From Botryobacter ruber (GTDB lineage: Bacteria; Bacteroidota; Bacteroidia; Cytophagales; Hymenobacteraceae): a stretch of DNA of 64,000 bases. Numbering within the stretch: position 1 is the first letter of the stretch; each line of letters starts with the position of its first letter. The notes beneath the pieces were generated by a model. It was not told the origin of the DNA, made no database searches, and saw nothing but the letters and a program-made list of their open reading frames with translations. The DNA lies in the NCBI RefSeq assembly GCF_003347595.2, contig NZ_QCZK02000043.1:1-64000 (forward strand), in the 5' to 3' direction. This document shows positions 41,330 to 50,507 of this stretch, piece by piece. Both the position numbers and the translations under genes were made by a program.

Positions 41330-43504
41330 CTAGCCGCCAGCTTTCCCCAGCATACCAGACAGCCCGTTTGGCACCAAAGGCAAAGCTTTTAACCGAACGC
41401 CCGTAGCAGCGGCAATAGCATTGCGAATGGCAGGAGCGATGCCTACAATGGGCGCTTCGCCGGCTCCGGCAGGTGGCAGGTCTTTGCGGTTCAGCTGGAT
41501 GATTTCGATGGCGGGCATGTCGCGGAAGCGGGGCACACGGTACTGCGCGAAACGCGGGTTCAGGATCTTTCCGTTTTCAAAATCCACTGCCTCAAACAAG
41601 GCACCGCCAAGGCCCTGCACAATCGAACCAAGGATCTGGTTTTCGAGGTGCTCCGGGTTAATGATGGTGCCGCACTCGAAAGCCGTAACAGCGCGTACTA
41701 CTTTTACCTCGCCGGTCTTTCTGTCCACGGCTACTTCGGCACAGGTGGCGGTATAGCCGCCTTTCTCGGTGCCGCCGCCTATCCCGAACCCATGATCGGT
41801 GGCAGGTTTTGTTTTGTTCCACCCGAAGGCCTGTGCAGCGGCTTCAAAAGCAGCTTTCAGACGCGCATCCTGCAGGTTCTTCAGCCGGAAGGCCAGCGGG
41901 TCCATGCCCACCAGCGCTGCCATGTCGTCCATCTGCGACTCCAGCACAAAAATGTTTGCCGTGGAGGCCAGTCCGCGGTAAGAACCCTGCCGTAGCGGCG
42001 ACTCCACCGGGTGGTACTGAATCAGCTGGTTCGGCACCTCGTAGGGTGTGCGGATGCCGGCGGGGCCGGAGTTGTAGTTATGAAATTCCCAGGAAGTAAG
42101 GGTGCCATCGTTTTTCACGCCGCTGCTCGCCTCTATCACACCAGCCGGACGGAAGTAGGCCCAAATAAATTCCTCTTCGCGGGTCCAGGTCAGCTTTACG
42201 GGTTTCTGCGCGGCTTTCGCCAGGCGGGCAGCTTCGATGGCAGCTTCTCCGGAGTGTTTGCCGCCGTAAGCTGAACCCGTATCGGGCATGATCACCCGTA
42301 CATTTTCTTTTGAAATAGTAAACTCCTTCGCCAGTTCCTCCTGCACCCCAAAAGGGCGTTGCGTGCCGGTCCAGACGGTGAGTTTGCCGTTTTCCCAATG
42401 TGCCAGCGCTGCGCGTGGTTCCATGGGCGCATGGGCAATATAATCGATGTGGTACGTTTCCTGAAGTGTTTTAGCGGCAGCGGCCATTCCGTCCATTACA
42501 CTTCCTTTTACGGTGTTGCCACGGCCACCACGGCTGCCACTGTTATAGACGTTCTTTTTCAGATAAGAGAAAATACCGGAACGGGAAGGCTGCTGCGGCG
42601 CGGCGCTCCACTGCACCTTAACTGCGTCTGCAGCCTTTGCAACTGTTGCCCGGTTGGGTGCTGCCACCCCGATAAAGTCTTTTTCGTGCACCACGACCAC
42701 ACCCGGTATAGCCCTGGCAGCAGACACGTCTGCTGACGTAACGGTAGCGCCATAGGCAGGAGGACGCAGGATTTTACCGTACAACATGCCCGGCAGCTTC
42801 ATATCCGACACATACTTGTGCCTGCCGGTGATTATGTCTCGTCCATTCACTTTGGGCACTGAGGTACCGGCCACTTTCCACTCCTCCACCGGCGTCAGCG
42901 CTACATCATTCACCACGGCCTGCTGCAGTTCTTTTCCCCGCGTCAGCTGCCCGTAACTTAACGCTTTCTTATTTTTTGAATGGACGACTTTGCCATCAGC
43001 CAGTTTTAAAGTACTCTTAGCGGTTTTCCATTCCTGCGCCGCCATGTCCAGCAGCATACCACGGGCCGTGGCAGCTGCTCTTCGGAGTTGCGGGCCCATC
43101 TGGGGTGTGGTGCGGCTGCCGAAGGTGCCGGCATCGTAGGGCACCAGATCCGTATCGCCCATCACCATTTTAATTGAATTTACCGGCACCCGCAGTTCCT
43201 CCGCCACTACCTGCGCCAGCGACGTCCGGATGTTCTGGCCTACCTCTACCTTGCCCGTGAAAACCGTGATCACATCATCCTGCCCGATGTGCAGCCAGCC
43301 GCCTACCTCTTTTGAATCTGCTGCACGCAAAAGCACAGGTTCCGCAGGCCCGGGAACGAACGCAGAAACATCCTGCAGCACAAAGGCAACGGCAATACCA
43401 CCGCCAAACAATTTCAGGAACCTGCGCCTGCTGTTACTGAAAGCACGCTGTTGCTCCGCTTCGGGCTCCTGCAGCTTAGTTACTTCAAATATTTCTTCTT
43501 TCAT
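41330..43504 (-). CDS. Xanthine-dehydrogenase-family molybdenum hydroxylase, large subunit (IorB-like)
   Basis: A 724-residue exported enzyme. The twin-arginine signal SRRRFLKLFGGGIAVAF (about 25-41) implies periplasmic export in folded form. The molybdopterin-cytosine-dinucleotide binding regions follow: GQNIRTSLAQVVAEEL (about 93-108), GTFGSRTTPQMG, YGGKHSGEAAIEAARLA and GAGEAPIVGIAPAIRNAI with the likely active-site Glu near 690. This is the isoquinoline-1-oxidoreductase beta-type layout, without an FAD subunit. It oxidises an aldehyde or N-heterocycle of unknown identity. The small 2Fe-2S subunit is encoded just upstream. Confidence 0.92.
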   Translation of the reverse strand: MKEEIFEVTKLQEPEAEQQRAFSNSRRRFLKLFGGGIAVAFVLQDVSAFVPGPAEPVLLRAADSKEVGGWLHIGQDDVITVFTGKVEVGQNIRTSLAQVVAEELRVPVNSIKMVMGDTDLVPYDAGTFGSRTTPQMGPQLRRAAATARGMLLDMAAQEWKTAKSTLKLADGKVVHSKNKKALSYGQLTRGKELQQAVVNDVALTPVEEWKVAGTSVPKVNGRDIITGRHKYVSDMKLPGMLYGKILRPPAYGATVTSADVSAARAIPGVVVVHEKDFIGVAAPNRATVAKAADAVKVQWSAAPQQPSRSGIFSYLKKNVYNSGSRGGRGNTVKGSVMDGMAAAAKTLQETYHIDYIAHAPMEPRAALAHWENGKLTVWTGTQRPFGVQEELAKEFTISKENVRVIMPDTGSAYGGKHSGEAAIEAARLAKAAQKPVKLTWTREEEFIWAYFRPAGVIEASSGVKNDGTLTSWEFHNYNSGPAGIRTPYEVPNQLIQYHPVESPLRQGSYRGLASTANIFVLESQMDDMAALVGMDPLAFRLKNLQDARLKAAFEAAAQAFGWNKTKPATDHGFGIGGGTEKGGYTATCAEVAVDRKTGEVKVVRAVTAFECGTIINPEHLENQILGSIVQGLGGALFEAVDFENGKILNPRFAQYRVPRFRDMPAIEIIQLNRKDLPPAGAGEAPIVGIAPAIRNAIAAATGVRLKALPLVPNGLSGMLGKAGG

Positions 43505-43516
43505 CGGCTACTAGAC

Positions 43517-43966
43517 TTACGCTTTTGAAGCTTCTTTTATGGCACTGATAACACGTGGGTAGGTACCGCAACGGCAGATGTTACCGTTCATCGCAGTTAT
43601 GATCTCTTCGTCGGTTGGTTTGGGCTTGTCGTTCAGCAAAGCAACTGCCGACATAACCATGCCGGAGGCGCAGTACCCGCACTGGAAAACATCCACTTTC
43701 AGAAACGCTTCCTGCACCGGGTGCAGACGCCCGTCTTTTTCCAGCCCTTCGATGGTGGTTATCTTTTTGCCTTGCGCAGCCGTGGCAGGCACACGGCAGG
43801 AGCGCACCGCTTTCCCGTCCAGCAGCACAGTACAGGCGCCGCACTGGCCTTCCCCGCAGCCATACTTGCTACCGGTAAGGTCCAGCTCGTCGCGCAGCAC
43901 CATGAGCAGACTAGTTCCGGCGGCGGGATTCACCGTATAATTCATACCATTTATCAGCAGTTCCAT
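43517..43966 (-). CDS. 2Fe-2S small subunit of the molybdenum hydroxylase (IorA-like)
   Basis: A 149-residue protein with two [2Fe-2S] clusters: a plant-type motif YGCGEGQCGACTVLLDG (about 36-52) plus Cys near 61, and an alpha-helical motif QCGYCASGM (about 95-103) with GNICRCGTYPR (about 129-139). It passes electrons from the large subunit to an unidentified acceptor. It has no signal of its own and presumably hitchhikes with the Tat substrate. Gap of 12 bases to the large-subunit gene, so one operon. Confidence 0.95.
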   Translation of the reverse strand: MELLINGMNYTVNPAAGTSLLMVLRDELDLTGSKYGCGEGQCGACTVLLDGKAVRSCRVPATAAQGKKITTIEGLEKDGRLHPVQEAFLKVDVFQCGYCASGMVMSAVALLNDKPKPTDEEIITAMNGNICRCGTYPRVISAIKEASKA

Positions 43967-44034
43967 AAAATTTCAGAATAGATGAGCAGATAACTAAACT
44001 TAGGAAAATTTATACGCAAAGGCAAGGAGTTTGG

Positions 44035-44410
44035 GAGTTAGAGAGTTTAGGAGTTAGAGAGGTAGAGAGGTAGAGAGGTAGTTATTTTGTAGGGGTTAAA
44101 GATTTTCAACCCTGTAACAGAAAGGTAGTAAGGTTAAGGGTATGGCTGTAGAGACGCGGTGCCCGCGTCTCCTGTACGAACCACGATCCTGCACAAGCCA
44201 CAGACAAATCTAATCCTGTTATTCCTTAAATCTTCTTAATCGTGTTCAGACAAAATTCCTGTAAATCCTTTAATCTGACGAATCCGAATTCAGACAAAAT
44301 AATCCTGATTTAGACAAGAAAATCAAGTAAATCACTTTAATCACAAAAATCAACGGTTCAGACAATTCAGCTTCACAATAAGCAACTTCAGCAAAATTCC
44401 GTATCTTTTG
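44035..44410. repeat. Repeat-rich gap with GAGTTAGAGAG and TTCAGACAAAAT motifs
   Basis: Contains GGAGTTAGAGAG/GGTAGAGA tandem runs (44035-44085), a GTTAAAGATTTTCAAC palindrome (about 44095-44110) and several AATCCTGATTTAGACAAGAA-type repeats (44260-44350). The same succession of motifs occurs at 56215-56455, indicating a shared composite repeat. No gene supported. Confidence 0.65.
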
Positions 44411-44435
44411 ATCATCGCAAAAAAAGAAAGAGACT

Positions 44436-45431
44436 ATGAAATTAAACTGGGGAATACTGGGAGCCGCAAAAATTGCCATCGAGAAAGTGGTGCCGGCCAT
44501 GGCAGGCAGCGAGCAGTTCCAGGTGCTGGGAATTGCCTCCCGCGAGCTGGCTAAAGCAAAAGCAGCCGCACAAAAGCTTCATCTCAAGAAAGCTTATGGC
44601 TCTTACGAAGAACTTATTGCCGACCCGGATATTCACATTGTTTACAACCCGCTTCCGAACCACCTGCACGCGGAATACACCCTTAAATGCATAGAGGCGG
44701 GCAAGCATGTGCTTTGCGAAAAACCTATCGCGCTGAGCAGTGCCGATGTGCAGCGCCTGATCGCAGCGCGCGACAAGTACCAGGTAAAGGTTGGCGAAGC
44801 CTTCATGGTGAAGTCGCATCCGCAGTGGCTGAAAGTGCGGGAATTTGTACAGCAGGGAAGCTTAGGCAAAGTAAAGCTGGTGCAAGGGGCGTTCAGCTAC
44901 TTCAATGTTATCCCGGAAAACATCCGCAACATAGAGGCGTACGGGGGCGGGGCTATGTGGGACATCGGCTGTTACCCCGTTACCACTACACGCTTTGTGC
45001 TGGGTGAAGAGCCGCTGCGCGTGATGAGCCTGATGCAAAAAGATCCGGCGTTTGGTACCGATACGCTTTCGTCGGTTATCATGCAGTTTCCTTCCGGACA
45101 AGCTGTTTTCTCGGTCAGCACGCAGCTGGCGCCCTACCAGCGCATGACGTTTTTCGGAGAGAAGAAACAGTTGGAAGTGCAGATCCCTTTTAATGCCCCA
45201 ATCGATATGGCCTGTGAAATAAAAATCAACCCGGGCGACATACTTCAGCAGCAGGTCGAAACGCTGCAGTTCGAGGTGTGCGACCAGTACCAGTTGCAGG
45301 CAGAAGCTTTTACCCAGGCAGTTCTGAACAACACCGAAGTGCCCGTAACCCTGGAAGATGCGCTGGCCAACACAAAAGTGCTGGAAGCTATTTTCCAGTC
45401 AGCCCGCGAAGGAGGATGGGTGGAGGTTTAA
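44436..45431 (+). CDS. Gfo/Idh/MocA family oxidoreductase
   Basis: A 331-residue NAD(P)-dependent dehydrogenase. The Rossmann motif is GILGAAKIAIEKVVPAM (about 5-21). The family signature CEKPIALS (about 93-100) carries the catalytic Lys, and YGGGAMWDIGCYPV (about 169-182) lies at the substrate pocket. It acts on a sugar, inositol or similar polyol; the substrate is not deducible. No signal peptide. Stands alone. Confidence 0.93.
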   Translation: MKLNWGILGAAKIAIEKVVPAMAGSEQFQVLGIASRELAKAKAAAQKLHLKKAYGSYEELIADPDIHIVYNPLPNHLHAEYTLKCIEAGKHVLCEKPIALSSADVQRLIAARDKYQVKVGEAFMVKSHPQWLKVREFVQQGSLGKVKLVQGAFSYFNVIPENIRNIEAYGGGAMWDIGCYPVTTTRFVLGEEPLRVMSLMQKDPAFGTDTLSSVIMQFPSGQAVFSVSTQLAPYQRMTFFGEKKQLEVQIPFNAPIDMACEIKINPGDILQQQVETLQFEVCDQYQLQAEAFTQAVLNNTEVPVTLEDALANTKVLEAIFQSAREGGWVEV

Positions 45432-45460
45432 GGTGCTGTACAACCAGGGCAGGTGGCGCC

Positions 45461-46006
45461 TTATTTCTCCGGTATGGTCCAGAGGTAGATGGTGGAGCCG
45501 TTTACCAGAACAGTCTGCTCCGGCTCCCAGTCGCCCATGTCGAAGGCATGCGATACGATGCGGGTGCCGGGTTTCAGCTGCTCGAGGAGCCTGGGGCGCA
45601 GCTTCAGGTTAACGGAAGGTAACAGGTACATTGTTACCACGGTGGCATCGCTCAGGTCCATCTCGAACAGGTTGCCTTCCACGAATTTTACTTTATCGGT
45701 TACTTCTTCTGTGCGGGCATTTTCGTTTGCTTCGTGAATGCGTTGCGGATCAATGTCCACGCCTGTGCCGGTGGCGCCGTACTTTTTGGCGGCAGTTATG
45801 ACAATGCGCCCGTCGCCGCAGCCTAAATCGTAAAGCACATCATCCTGCGTTACGTTTGCCAGTTTTAGCATGGCATCCACCACAGCCCTGCTGGTCGGAA
45901 CGTAGGGTACATCCAGTTTGGGTTTGGAGTACATTTGCGCATCAGCTACAGCCGTTGCACCCAAAAAGAGTAACAAAACGAGGAAAAAGGATCGGAATGT
46001 TTTCAT
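45461..46006 (-). CDS. Exported class I SAM-dependent methyltransferase
   Basis: A 181-residue protein: signal peptide MKTFRSFFLVLLLFLGATAV ending VADAQ, then a compact methyltransferase domain with SAM motif I VLYDLGCGDGRIVITAA (about 57-73), acidic VDID (about 83-86) and NLFEMDLSDATVV. The export signal is odd because SAM is cytoplasmic; I know of similar signal-bearing proteins in other bacteria, so it is not an assembly artefact. I chose ATG 46006; the longer frame runs into the neighbouring permease gene. Function unknown. Confidence 0.85.
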   Translation of the reverse strand: MKTFRSFFLVLLLFLGATAVADAQMYSKPKLDVPYVPTSRAVVDAMLKLANVTQDDVLYDLGCGDGRIVITAAKKYGATGTGVDIDPQRIHEANENARTEEVTDKVKFVEGNLFEMDLSDATVVTMYLLPSVNLKLRPRLLEQLKPGTRIVSHAFDMGDWEPEQTVLVNGSTIYLWTIPEK

Positions 46007-46038
46007 AGCATTTAAGCAGTTTGTCAGGAAAGAAGTTT

Positions 46039-47448
46039 TCAAAGTTTGCTGTTCCGGGATGCATGATGTTCCAGGAGGGGCAGGGTCAGTAACAAGAGGG
46101 CGCCTGCCAGTAAAACGCCTGCTCCCACCAGGGCTCCCAAACCAGTATATACGAGACTTGAATAAAGCAGGTAAGCGCTGGTGAGGCAAAACAGCAGCGG
46201 GGTAACAGGGTAGAAAGGAACCGGAAACGGCCGTTCCCGCTGCGGCTCTTTCCGGCGCAGCACAAAAACAGCAACACCCACCAGCAGCAGGAAAAACCAG
46301 AAGACGGGAGCTGTGTACTCTACCATGGTTTTAAAGCCGTCGCGGGTAAAAAGCGCCAGCCCGATAAGCGCCAGCGATATAGCACACTGTACCAGAAAAG
46401 CGTTAACGGGCGAAGACGTTTGCGCATTCCACCTGCCCAGGAATCTGAAAACAGGAAAGTCGCGGCCGAGGGCATAATTGGTACGGGCGCCTGTAAAAAT
46501 GGTGGCATTGGCAGAGGTAAGGGCAGCAACAGCCACAATAACGCCGATAAGCACGACACCACCTTCACCAAAAACAGTGCGCATCAGGTCACTGGCCACC
46601 GCATCGGATTGTGCCATGCCGCCGAGGTGGAGCACCCGGAGGTAAGCCACGTTGATGAGCAGGTAAATGGCCGTGATAAGCAGGATGCTCACAATCATAA
46701 CCCAGGCCATACCCCTGCGACCGGAACGCAACTCGGCGGAAATGTAAGCGGCTTCGTTCCACCCTCCGAAGGTAAGCAGCACGAATACCATGGCCAGGCC
46801 CAGCGAGGTGGCTGGAGCAGCCGTGGAGCTTGCTGCACCTGCCACCACAGCCTCTGCAGGTGAGAACAACAGGCCGGCTGCAACGATGAGCAGCAGACCT
46901 GCAGCTTCCAGTGCCAGCAGGAATTTCTGGGTTCCCGTGCCTACATTCAGGCCGATGATGTTGAGGGCAGTGAGCAGGATAACGACCAGCGCTGCATAAA
47001 CAACAGACGTATAGGTGCCGATGCTGTAAATCTGCGCCACATAATCGCCGATAATAAAAGCCAGCAGCGCAATAGAACCTGTCTGGATAACACTCATGCG
47101 GGCCCAGGCAAACAGGAAAGCGAGTTTTTTCCCGAAGGCCCTGTTCAGGAAATGGTAATCGCCGCCTGTGTTGGGGTAGGTGGTGGTAAGTTCGGCATAA
47201 CAAAGCGCCCCGATCAGCGAAATAACACCGCCCAATATCCAGGTAAACAAAAACATGTCGCCACTTGTGGTGTTAGCAGCTACCAGCGACGGGGTTCTGA
47301 AAATACCGGCTCCGATCACGATCCCGACGATCACCGCGATGGCATCAATTTTCCGGAGAGCAGGCTTCGGTTCAGCGGGAGATTCCGTTCCTGTACTGCC
47401 AGGAAGTATTCGTTCGTCAGTTTTATGCAGGCCGGATTTCTGAGGCAT
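46039..47448 (-). CDS. APC-family amino acid permease
   Basis: A 469-residue inner-membrane transporter with about 12 helices. The first, DAIAVIVGIVIGAGIFRTPS (about 34-53), contains the unwound GIVIGAGIF motif that binds the amino-acid backbone. YAELTTTYPNTGGDYHFLNRAFG is also characteristic. In the loop near residues 200-215, AEAVVAGAASSTAAP is encoded by a GCAGCAG repeat. Probably uptake or exchange of an amino acid. Same strand as the exported methyltransferase, 32 bases upstream of it. Confidence 0.93.
   Translation of the reverse strand: MPQKSGLHKTDERILPGSTGTESPAEPKPALRKIDAIAVIVGIVIGAGIFRTPSLVAANTTSGDMFLFTWILGGVISLIGALCYAELTTTYPNTGGDYHFLNRAFGKKLAFLFAWARMSVIQTGSIALLAFIIGDYVAQIYSIGTYTSVVYAALVVILLTALNIIGLNVGTGTQKFLLALEAAGLLLIVAAGLLFSPAEAVVAGAASSTAAPATSLGLAMVFVLLTFGGWNEAAYISAELRSGRRGMAWVMIVSILLITAIYLLINVAYLRVLHLGGMAQSDAVASDLMRTVFGEGGVVLIGVIVAVAALTSANATIFTGARTNYALGRDFPVFRFLGRWNAQTSSPVNAFLVQCAISLALIGLALFTRDGFKTMVEYTAPVFWFFLLLVGVAVFVLRRKEPQRERPFPVPFYPVTPLLFCLTSAYLLYSSLVYTGLGALVGAGVLLAGALLLLTLPLLEHHASRNSKL
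46831..46860 (-). repeat. GCAGCAG repeat inside the permease gene
   Basis: Plus-strand TGCTGCACCTGCCACCACAG then CCTCTGCAGG, a near-consensus copy read in the frame AEAVVAGAA within an extramembrane loop. Confidence 0.75.
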
Positions 47449-47572
47449 GTTCCAGTGGTGAGGTCGTGCTATTTTACGTTATCTACCACCTTTCGTTGAC
47501 GGAAGGCAGGCGCCATATTCCAGGTGCTCCCGTTGCTTTTTCTGCAGGAGGATAACTCAATTTGATAGCCCG

Positions 47573-49129
47573 TCAGGAACTGCAGGACAACATGGAACAA
47601 CCAGCTTTCTTGCTGGCCCAGTCGGGTCGTTTGGCGAAGAACTCATCGAAGTTTCGGGAATAAGGATCTTTCATGGCTTCCTGTAGTTTCAGGAAAAGCT
47701 GGTTTTCGCCGCGCTCCAGTTCTTCGATGGCCTGGTGCAACAGGTAGTTTCGTAAAATAAAGCGCGGATTGGCCTGGCGCATGCGCTTAACTGCTTCTTC
47801 GCGGGTACAGGTGTTCTGCTTTATTCGCTCCTGGTAGGCCTTTATGAGTTTTTGCAGTTTCTCGCGCTCTTCCTGATTCAGTTCCTCATAAAAGCTCTCC
47901 TGGAAATGGTTTACTACATCCTGCTCTGCTGCGAGTTCGGCCGGCAGGTCCATGAGGAGCTGGTAGAAGATGGTCATGTCGGGTTTGATGGTGGCGAGTG
48001 TTTCCTCCAGGTTTTTAATTAACTGTACGTCTTCTGCTTTTACCTTATCCAGGCCCAGCTTATTGCCCATCATGGCGAGGTACTTTCTGGAGTAGCTGTC
48101 GCCATAGGTTTCCAGCGCTGCCACAAGTTCTTCTGTTCCTGGGAATAAAGGGGCGATGGCGCTGGCCAGGCAGCCGAGGTTCCAGTAAGCAACAGAAGGT
48201 TGTCTGCCGAAGGCGTAACGGCGGCCCGGCAGGTCGGTGGTGTTGGGGGTGAAATAGGGGTCGTAATCGTCGACGAAGGAGTAGGGGCCGTAGTCGATGG
48301 TGAGGCCGAGGACGGACATGTTATCGGTATTCATTACGCCATGTACAAAGCCCACACGCTGCCATTCTACCATCAGGCTTGCCGTACGCTCCACCACCTC
48401 TTTGAACCAGGTCAGCACTTTGTCCTCGCCCTGGATATGCGGGTAGTAGCGTGCTATGGTCCAGTCGACGAGCTTTTTCAGGTTATCCGTTTCTTTCCGG
48501 GCGGCCGGCATTTCGAAATTCCCGAAACGCAGGAAGCTGGGCGACACCCGCATCACGATGGCGCCCGGTTCGTAGGCAGCATTCCCGTTGTAGAACATGT
48601 CGCGCAGCACCGGCTCGCCGGTTGTTACCAGGCTCAGGGCCCTGGTGGTGGGTACGCCCAGGTAATACATCGCTTCGCTCATCAGGTACTCCCGCACCGA
48701 CGACCGGAGCACAGCCCTTCCGTCGGCGCGGCGGGAGTAGGGGGTAGGGCCGGCGCCTTTGAGTTGCAGCTCCCAGCTGTTGCCATCCGGTGCTTCCCAT
48801 TCGCCAAGTGTAATGGCACGGCCATCGCCTAACTGGCCTGCCCAGTTGCCGAACTGATGCCCGGCATAACAGGCCGCGTAGGGGTACATGGTGGGGGTAA
48901 CCAGGTTTCCGCCCAGGATTTTTACATCGTGCTCATCCGGTTTTTCTATTCCCAGCTCCTCTGCCAGTTCCTCCGACCACGCCACCAGCTTTGGATCTTT
49001 GACTGGAGTTGGCGTCGCCTTGCTGTACAGCACGCCGGGTGTCTGGCGTGGTTTCAGATCGCCGCTGTCGTCGCCATCGAAGGCCGTTACAAATTCGTTC
49101 TTATATTCTTTTTCGCTTAATTTCTGCAT
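47573..49129 (-). CDS. selO: Protein adenylyltransferase SelO
   Basis: A 518-residue pseudokinase-fold enzyme that transfers AMP to protein hydroxyls, linked to redox homeostasis. Signatures: FGNWAGQLGDGRAITLGEWE, GPTPYSRRADGRAVLRSSVREYL, HGVMNTDNMSVLGLTIDYGPY (metal-binding Asn and Asp) and a conserved RRYAFGRQPSVAYWNL. The C terminus GCSMLSCSS has Cys where eukaryotic SelO carries selenocysteine (CSUSS), as usual in bacteria. Complete length. Single gene. Confidence 0.96.
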   Translation of the reverse strand: MQKLSEKEYKNEFVTAFDGDDSGDLKPRQTPGVLYSKATPTPVKDPKLVAWSEELAEELGIEKPDEHDVKILGGNLVTPTMYPYAACYAGHQFGNWAGQLGDGRAITLGEWEAPDGNSWELQLKGAGPTPYSRRADGRAVLRSSVREYLMSEAMYYLGVPTTRALSLVTTGEPVLRDMFYNGNAAYEPGAIVMRVSPSFLRFGNFEMPAARKETDNLKKLVDWTIARYYPHIQGEDKVLTWFKEVVERTASLMVEWQRVGFVHGVMNTDNMSVLGLTIDYGPYSFVDDYDPYFTPNTTDLPGRRYAFGRQPSVAYWNLGCLASAIAPLFPGTEELVAALETYGDSYSRKYLAMMGNKLGLDKVKAEDVQLIKNLEETLATIKPDMTIFYQLLMDLPAELAAEQDVVNHFQESFYEELNQEEREKLQKLIKAYQERIKQNTCTREEAVKRMRQANPRFILRNYLLHQAIEELERGENQLFLKLQEAMKDPYSRNFDEFFAKRPDWASKKAGCSMLSCSS

Positions 49130-49216
49130 AAAATTATTTTTCTGATTCGCTGCTGGTGTGGCAGCAGTTATTCTTCCGCTACCTCTATTAAACCGGAACC
49201 GGAGGCAAATGGTTAG

Positions 49217-49250
49217 CGCAGCAGCGGGAGTGGTGGCAGCTGCAGCAACG
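49217..49250 (+). repeat. GCAGCAG intergenic repeat (+)
   Basis: GCAGCAGCGGGAGTGGTGGC then AGCTGCAGCAACG, between selO and asnA. Confidence 0.75.
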
Positions 49251-49296
49251 TTTTTTCGTGCAATTCAGGCTGCTACCGGACCTGAACCGCAGAAAA

Positions 49297-49325
49297 AAAG
49301 CCACAAGTTTGCGCTTGTGGCTTTT
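49297..49325 (-). terminator. Terminator of asnA
   Basis: Perfect arms AAAAGCCACAAG (49297-49308) / CTTGTGGCTTTT (49314-49325) with A/T runs on both sides, 25 bases after the asnA stop. Confidence 0.85.
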
Positions 49326-49349
49326 GCTGTATTTTCTGAAAGTTCCTGG

Positions 49350-50390
49350 TTAAAATAAATGGATCTGGTTTTTGGTACAGGCTTCCATCATCTCGTCCGG
49401 CCAGATGCTGGCCTGTACTTCGCCGATGTGGGCTTTGCGCAGGAAAAACATGCACAACCTGGACTGGCCGATACCGCCCCCAATGGTTTGCGGCAGCTCG
49501 TCGTTTAGCAGCATCTGGTGCCACATTAAGTTTGCGCGCTCTTCGCAACCGGCCAGGGCTAACTGCTTCAGCAGCGCTTCCTTGTTTACCCGGATGCCCA
49601 TCGATGAAATTTCGAAAGCACGTTGCAGCACATCATTCCAGACCACAATATCGCCGTTCAGCCCCTTGTGGCCGTCTCCGGTAGGGGTGGTCCAGTCGTC
49701 GTAGTCGGGGGCGCGGCCGTCGTGTTTCTCGCCGTTGGCCAGCGAGCCGCCAATGCCTATGATAAAGATCGCGCCGTACTCTTTTGCCGCCTGGTCCTCC
49801 TTCTCTTTTGCACTCAGGCCCGGGTACCGGTCGTGCAGGTCCTGGGCATGGATGAAGGTGATTTCTTCGGGAAGCTGCGGCACCAGTTCCGGGTATTCTT
49901 CATGAAGCAGGTATTCTGTGCGCTTCATCACCGAATAAATTTTAGTGACAATGTGCTTGAGGAAGGCCAGGTTCCTGTCTTCGTCCCGGATCACGCGTTC
50001 CCAATCCCACTGGTCTACGTACAGCGAGTGGATGTTATCCAGGTCTTCGTCCGGGCGAATGGCGTTCATGTCCGTATACAAACCATAGCCTGCCGGAATG
50101 TTCAGTCGCTTCAGGTTCCATCTTTTCCACTTTGCCAGCGAATGCACGATTTCGGCATGCGTCTCGTTCATGAATTTTATCGGGAAGCTTACCGGCCGTT
50201 CAATCCCATTTAAGTCATCGTTAATCCCGGTGCCTTTTAATACAAAAAGAGGTGCTGTTACCCGGCGCAACCGCAGTTCTGCCGAAAGCTGGTGTTCAAA
50301 ATAATCTTTTGTTATTTTGATCGCTTTTTCGGTTAGCGTTGGGTTTAAAACAGGTTGATAATTAGGCGGTATAAACAAATGGGTACTCAT
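49350..50390 (-). CDS. asnA: Aspartate-ammonia ligase
   Basis: A 346-residue class-II-synthetase-like enzyme making asparagine from aspartate, ammonia and ATP. Characteristic segments: FVLKGTGINDDLNGIERPVS (about 49-68), HSLYVDQWDWERV (about 121-133), GRAPDYDDWTTPTGDGHKGL (about 225-244) and the C-terminal IGGGIGQSRLCMFFLRKAHIGE. Full length. Flanked by a good terminator; a candidate Bacteroidota promoter lies about 120 bases upstream. Confidence 0.97.
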   Translation of the reverse strand: MSTHLFIPPNYQPVLNPTLTEKAIKITKDYFEHQLSAELRLRRVTAPLFVLKGTGINDDLNGIERPVSFPIKFMNETHAEIVHSLAKWKRWNLKRLNIPAGYGLYTDMNAIRPDEDLDNIHSLYVDQWDWERVIRDEDRNLAFLKHIVTKIYSVMKRTEYLLHEEYPELVPQLPEEITFIHAQDLHDRYPGLSAKEKEDQAAKEYGAIFIIGIGGSLANGEKHDGRAPDYDDWTTPTGDGHKGLNGDIVVWNDVLQRAFEISSMGIRVNKEALLKQLALAGCEERANLMWHQMLLNDELPQTIGGGIGQSRLCMFFLRKAHIGEVQASIWPDEMMEACTKNQIHLF

Positions 50391-50507
50391 GAAAAACTCC
50401 GGTTAAAATCGTATGGGAAATAATAAATATGTTTGAAATTTTGTAACGCCTGCAAAAAGCTTTTTTACTTTTTAATAACCTCTGGCTGTAAGCTATTGAA
50501 AAGTGGA

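Noticed and set aside
42505-42545. Further GCAGCAG repeat copy inside the molybdenum-hydroxylase gene
   Set aside because: Only GCCACCACGGC-type partial similarity, better explained by Gly/Arg codons.
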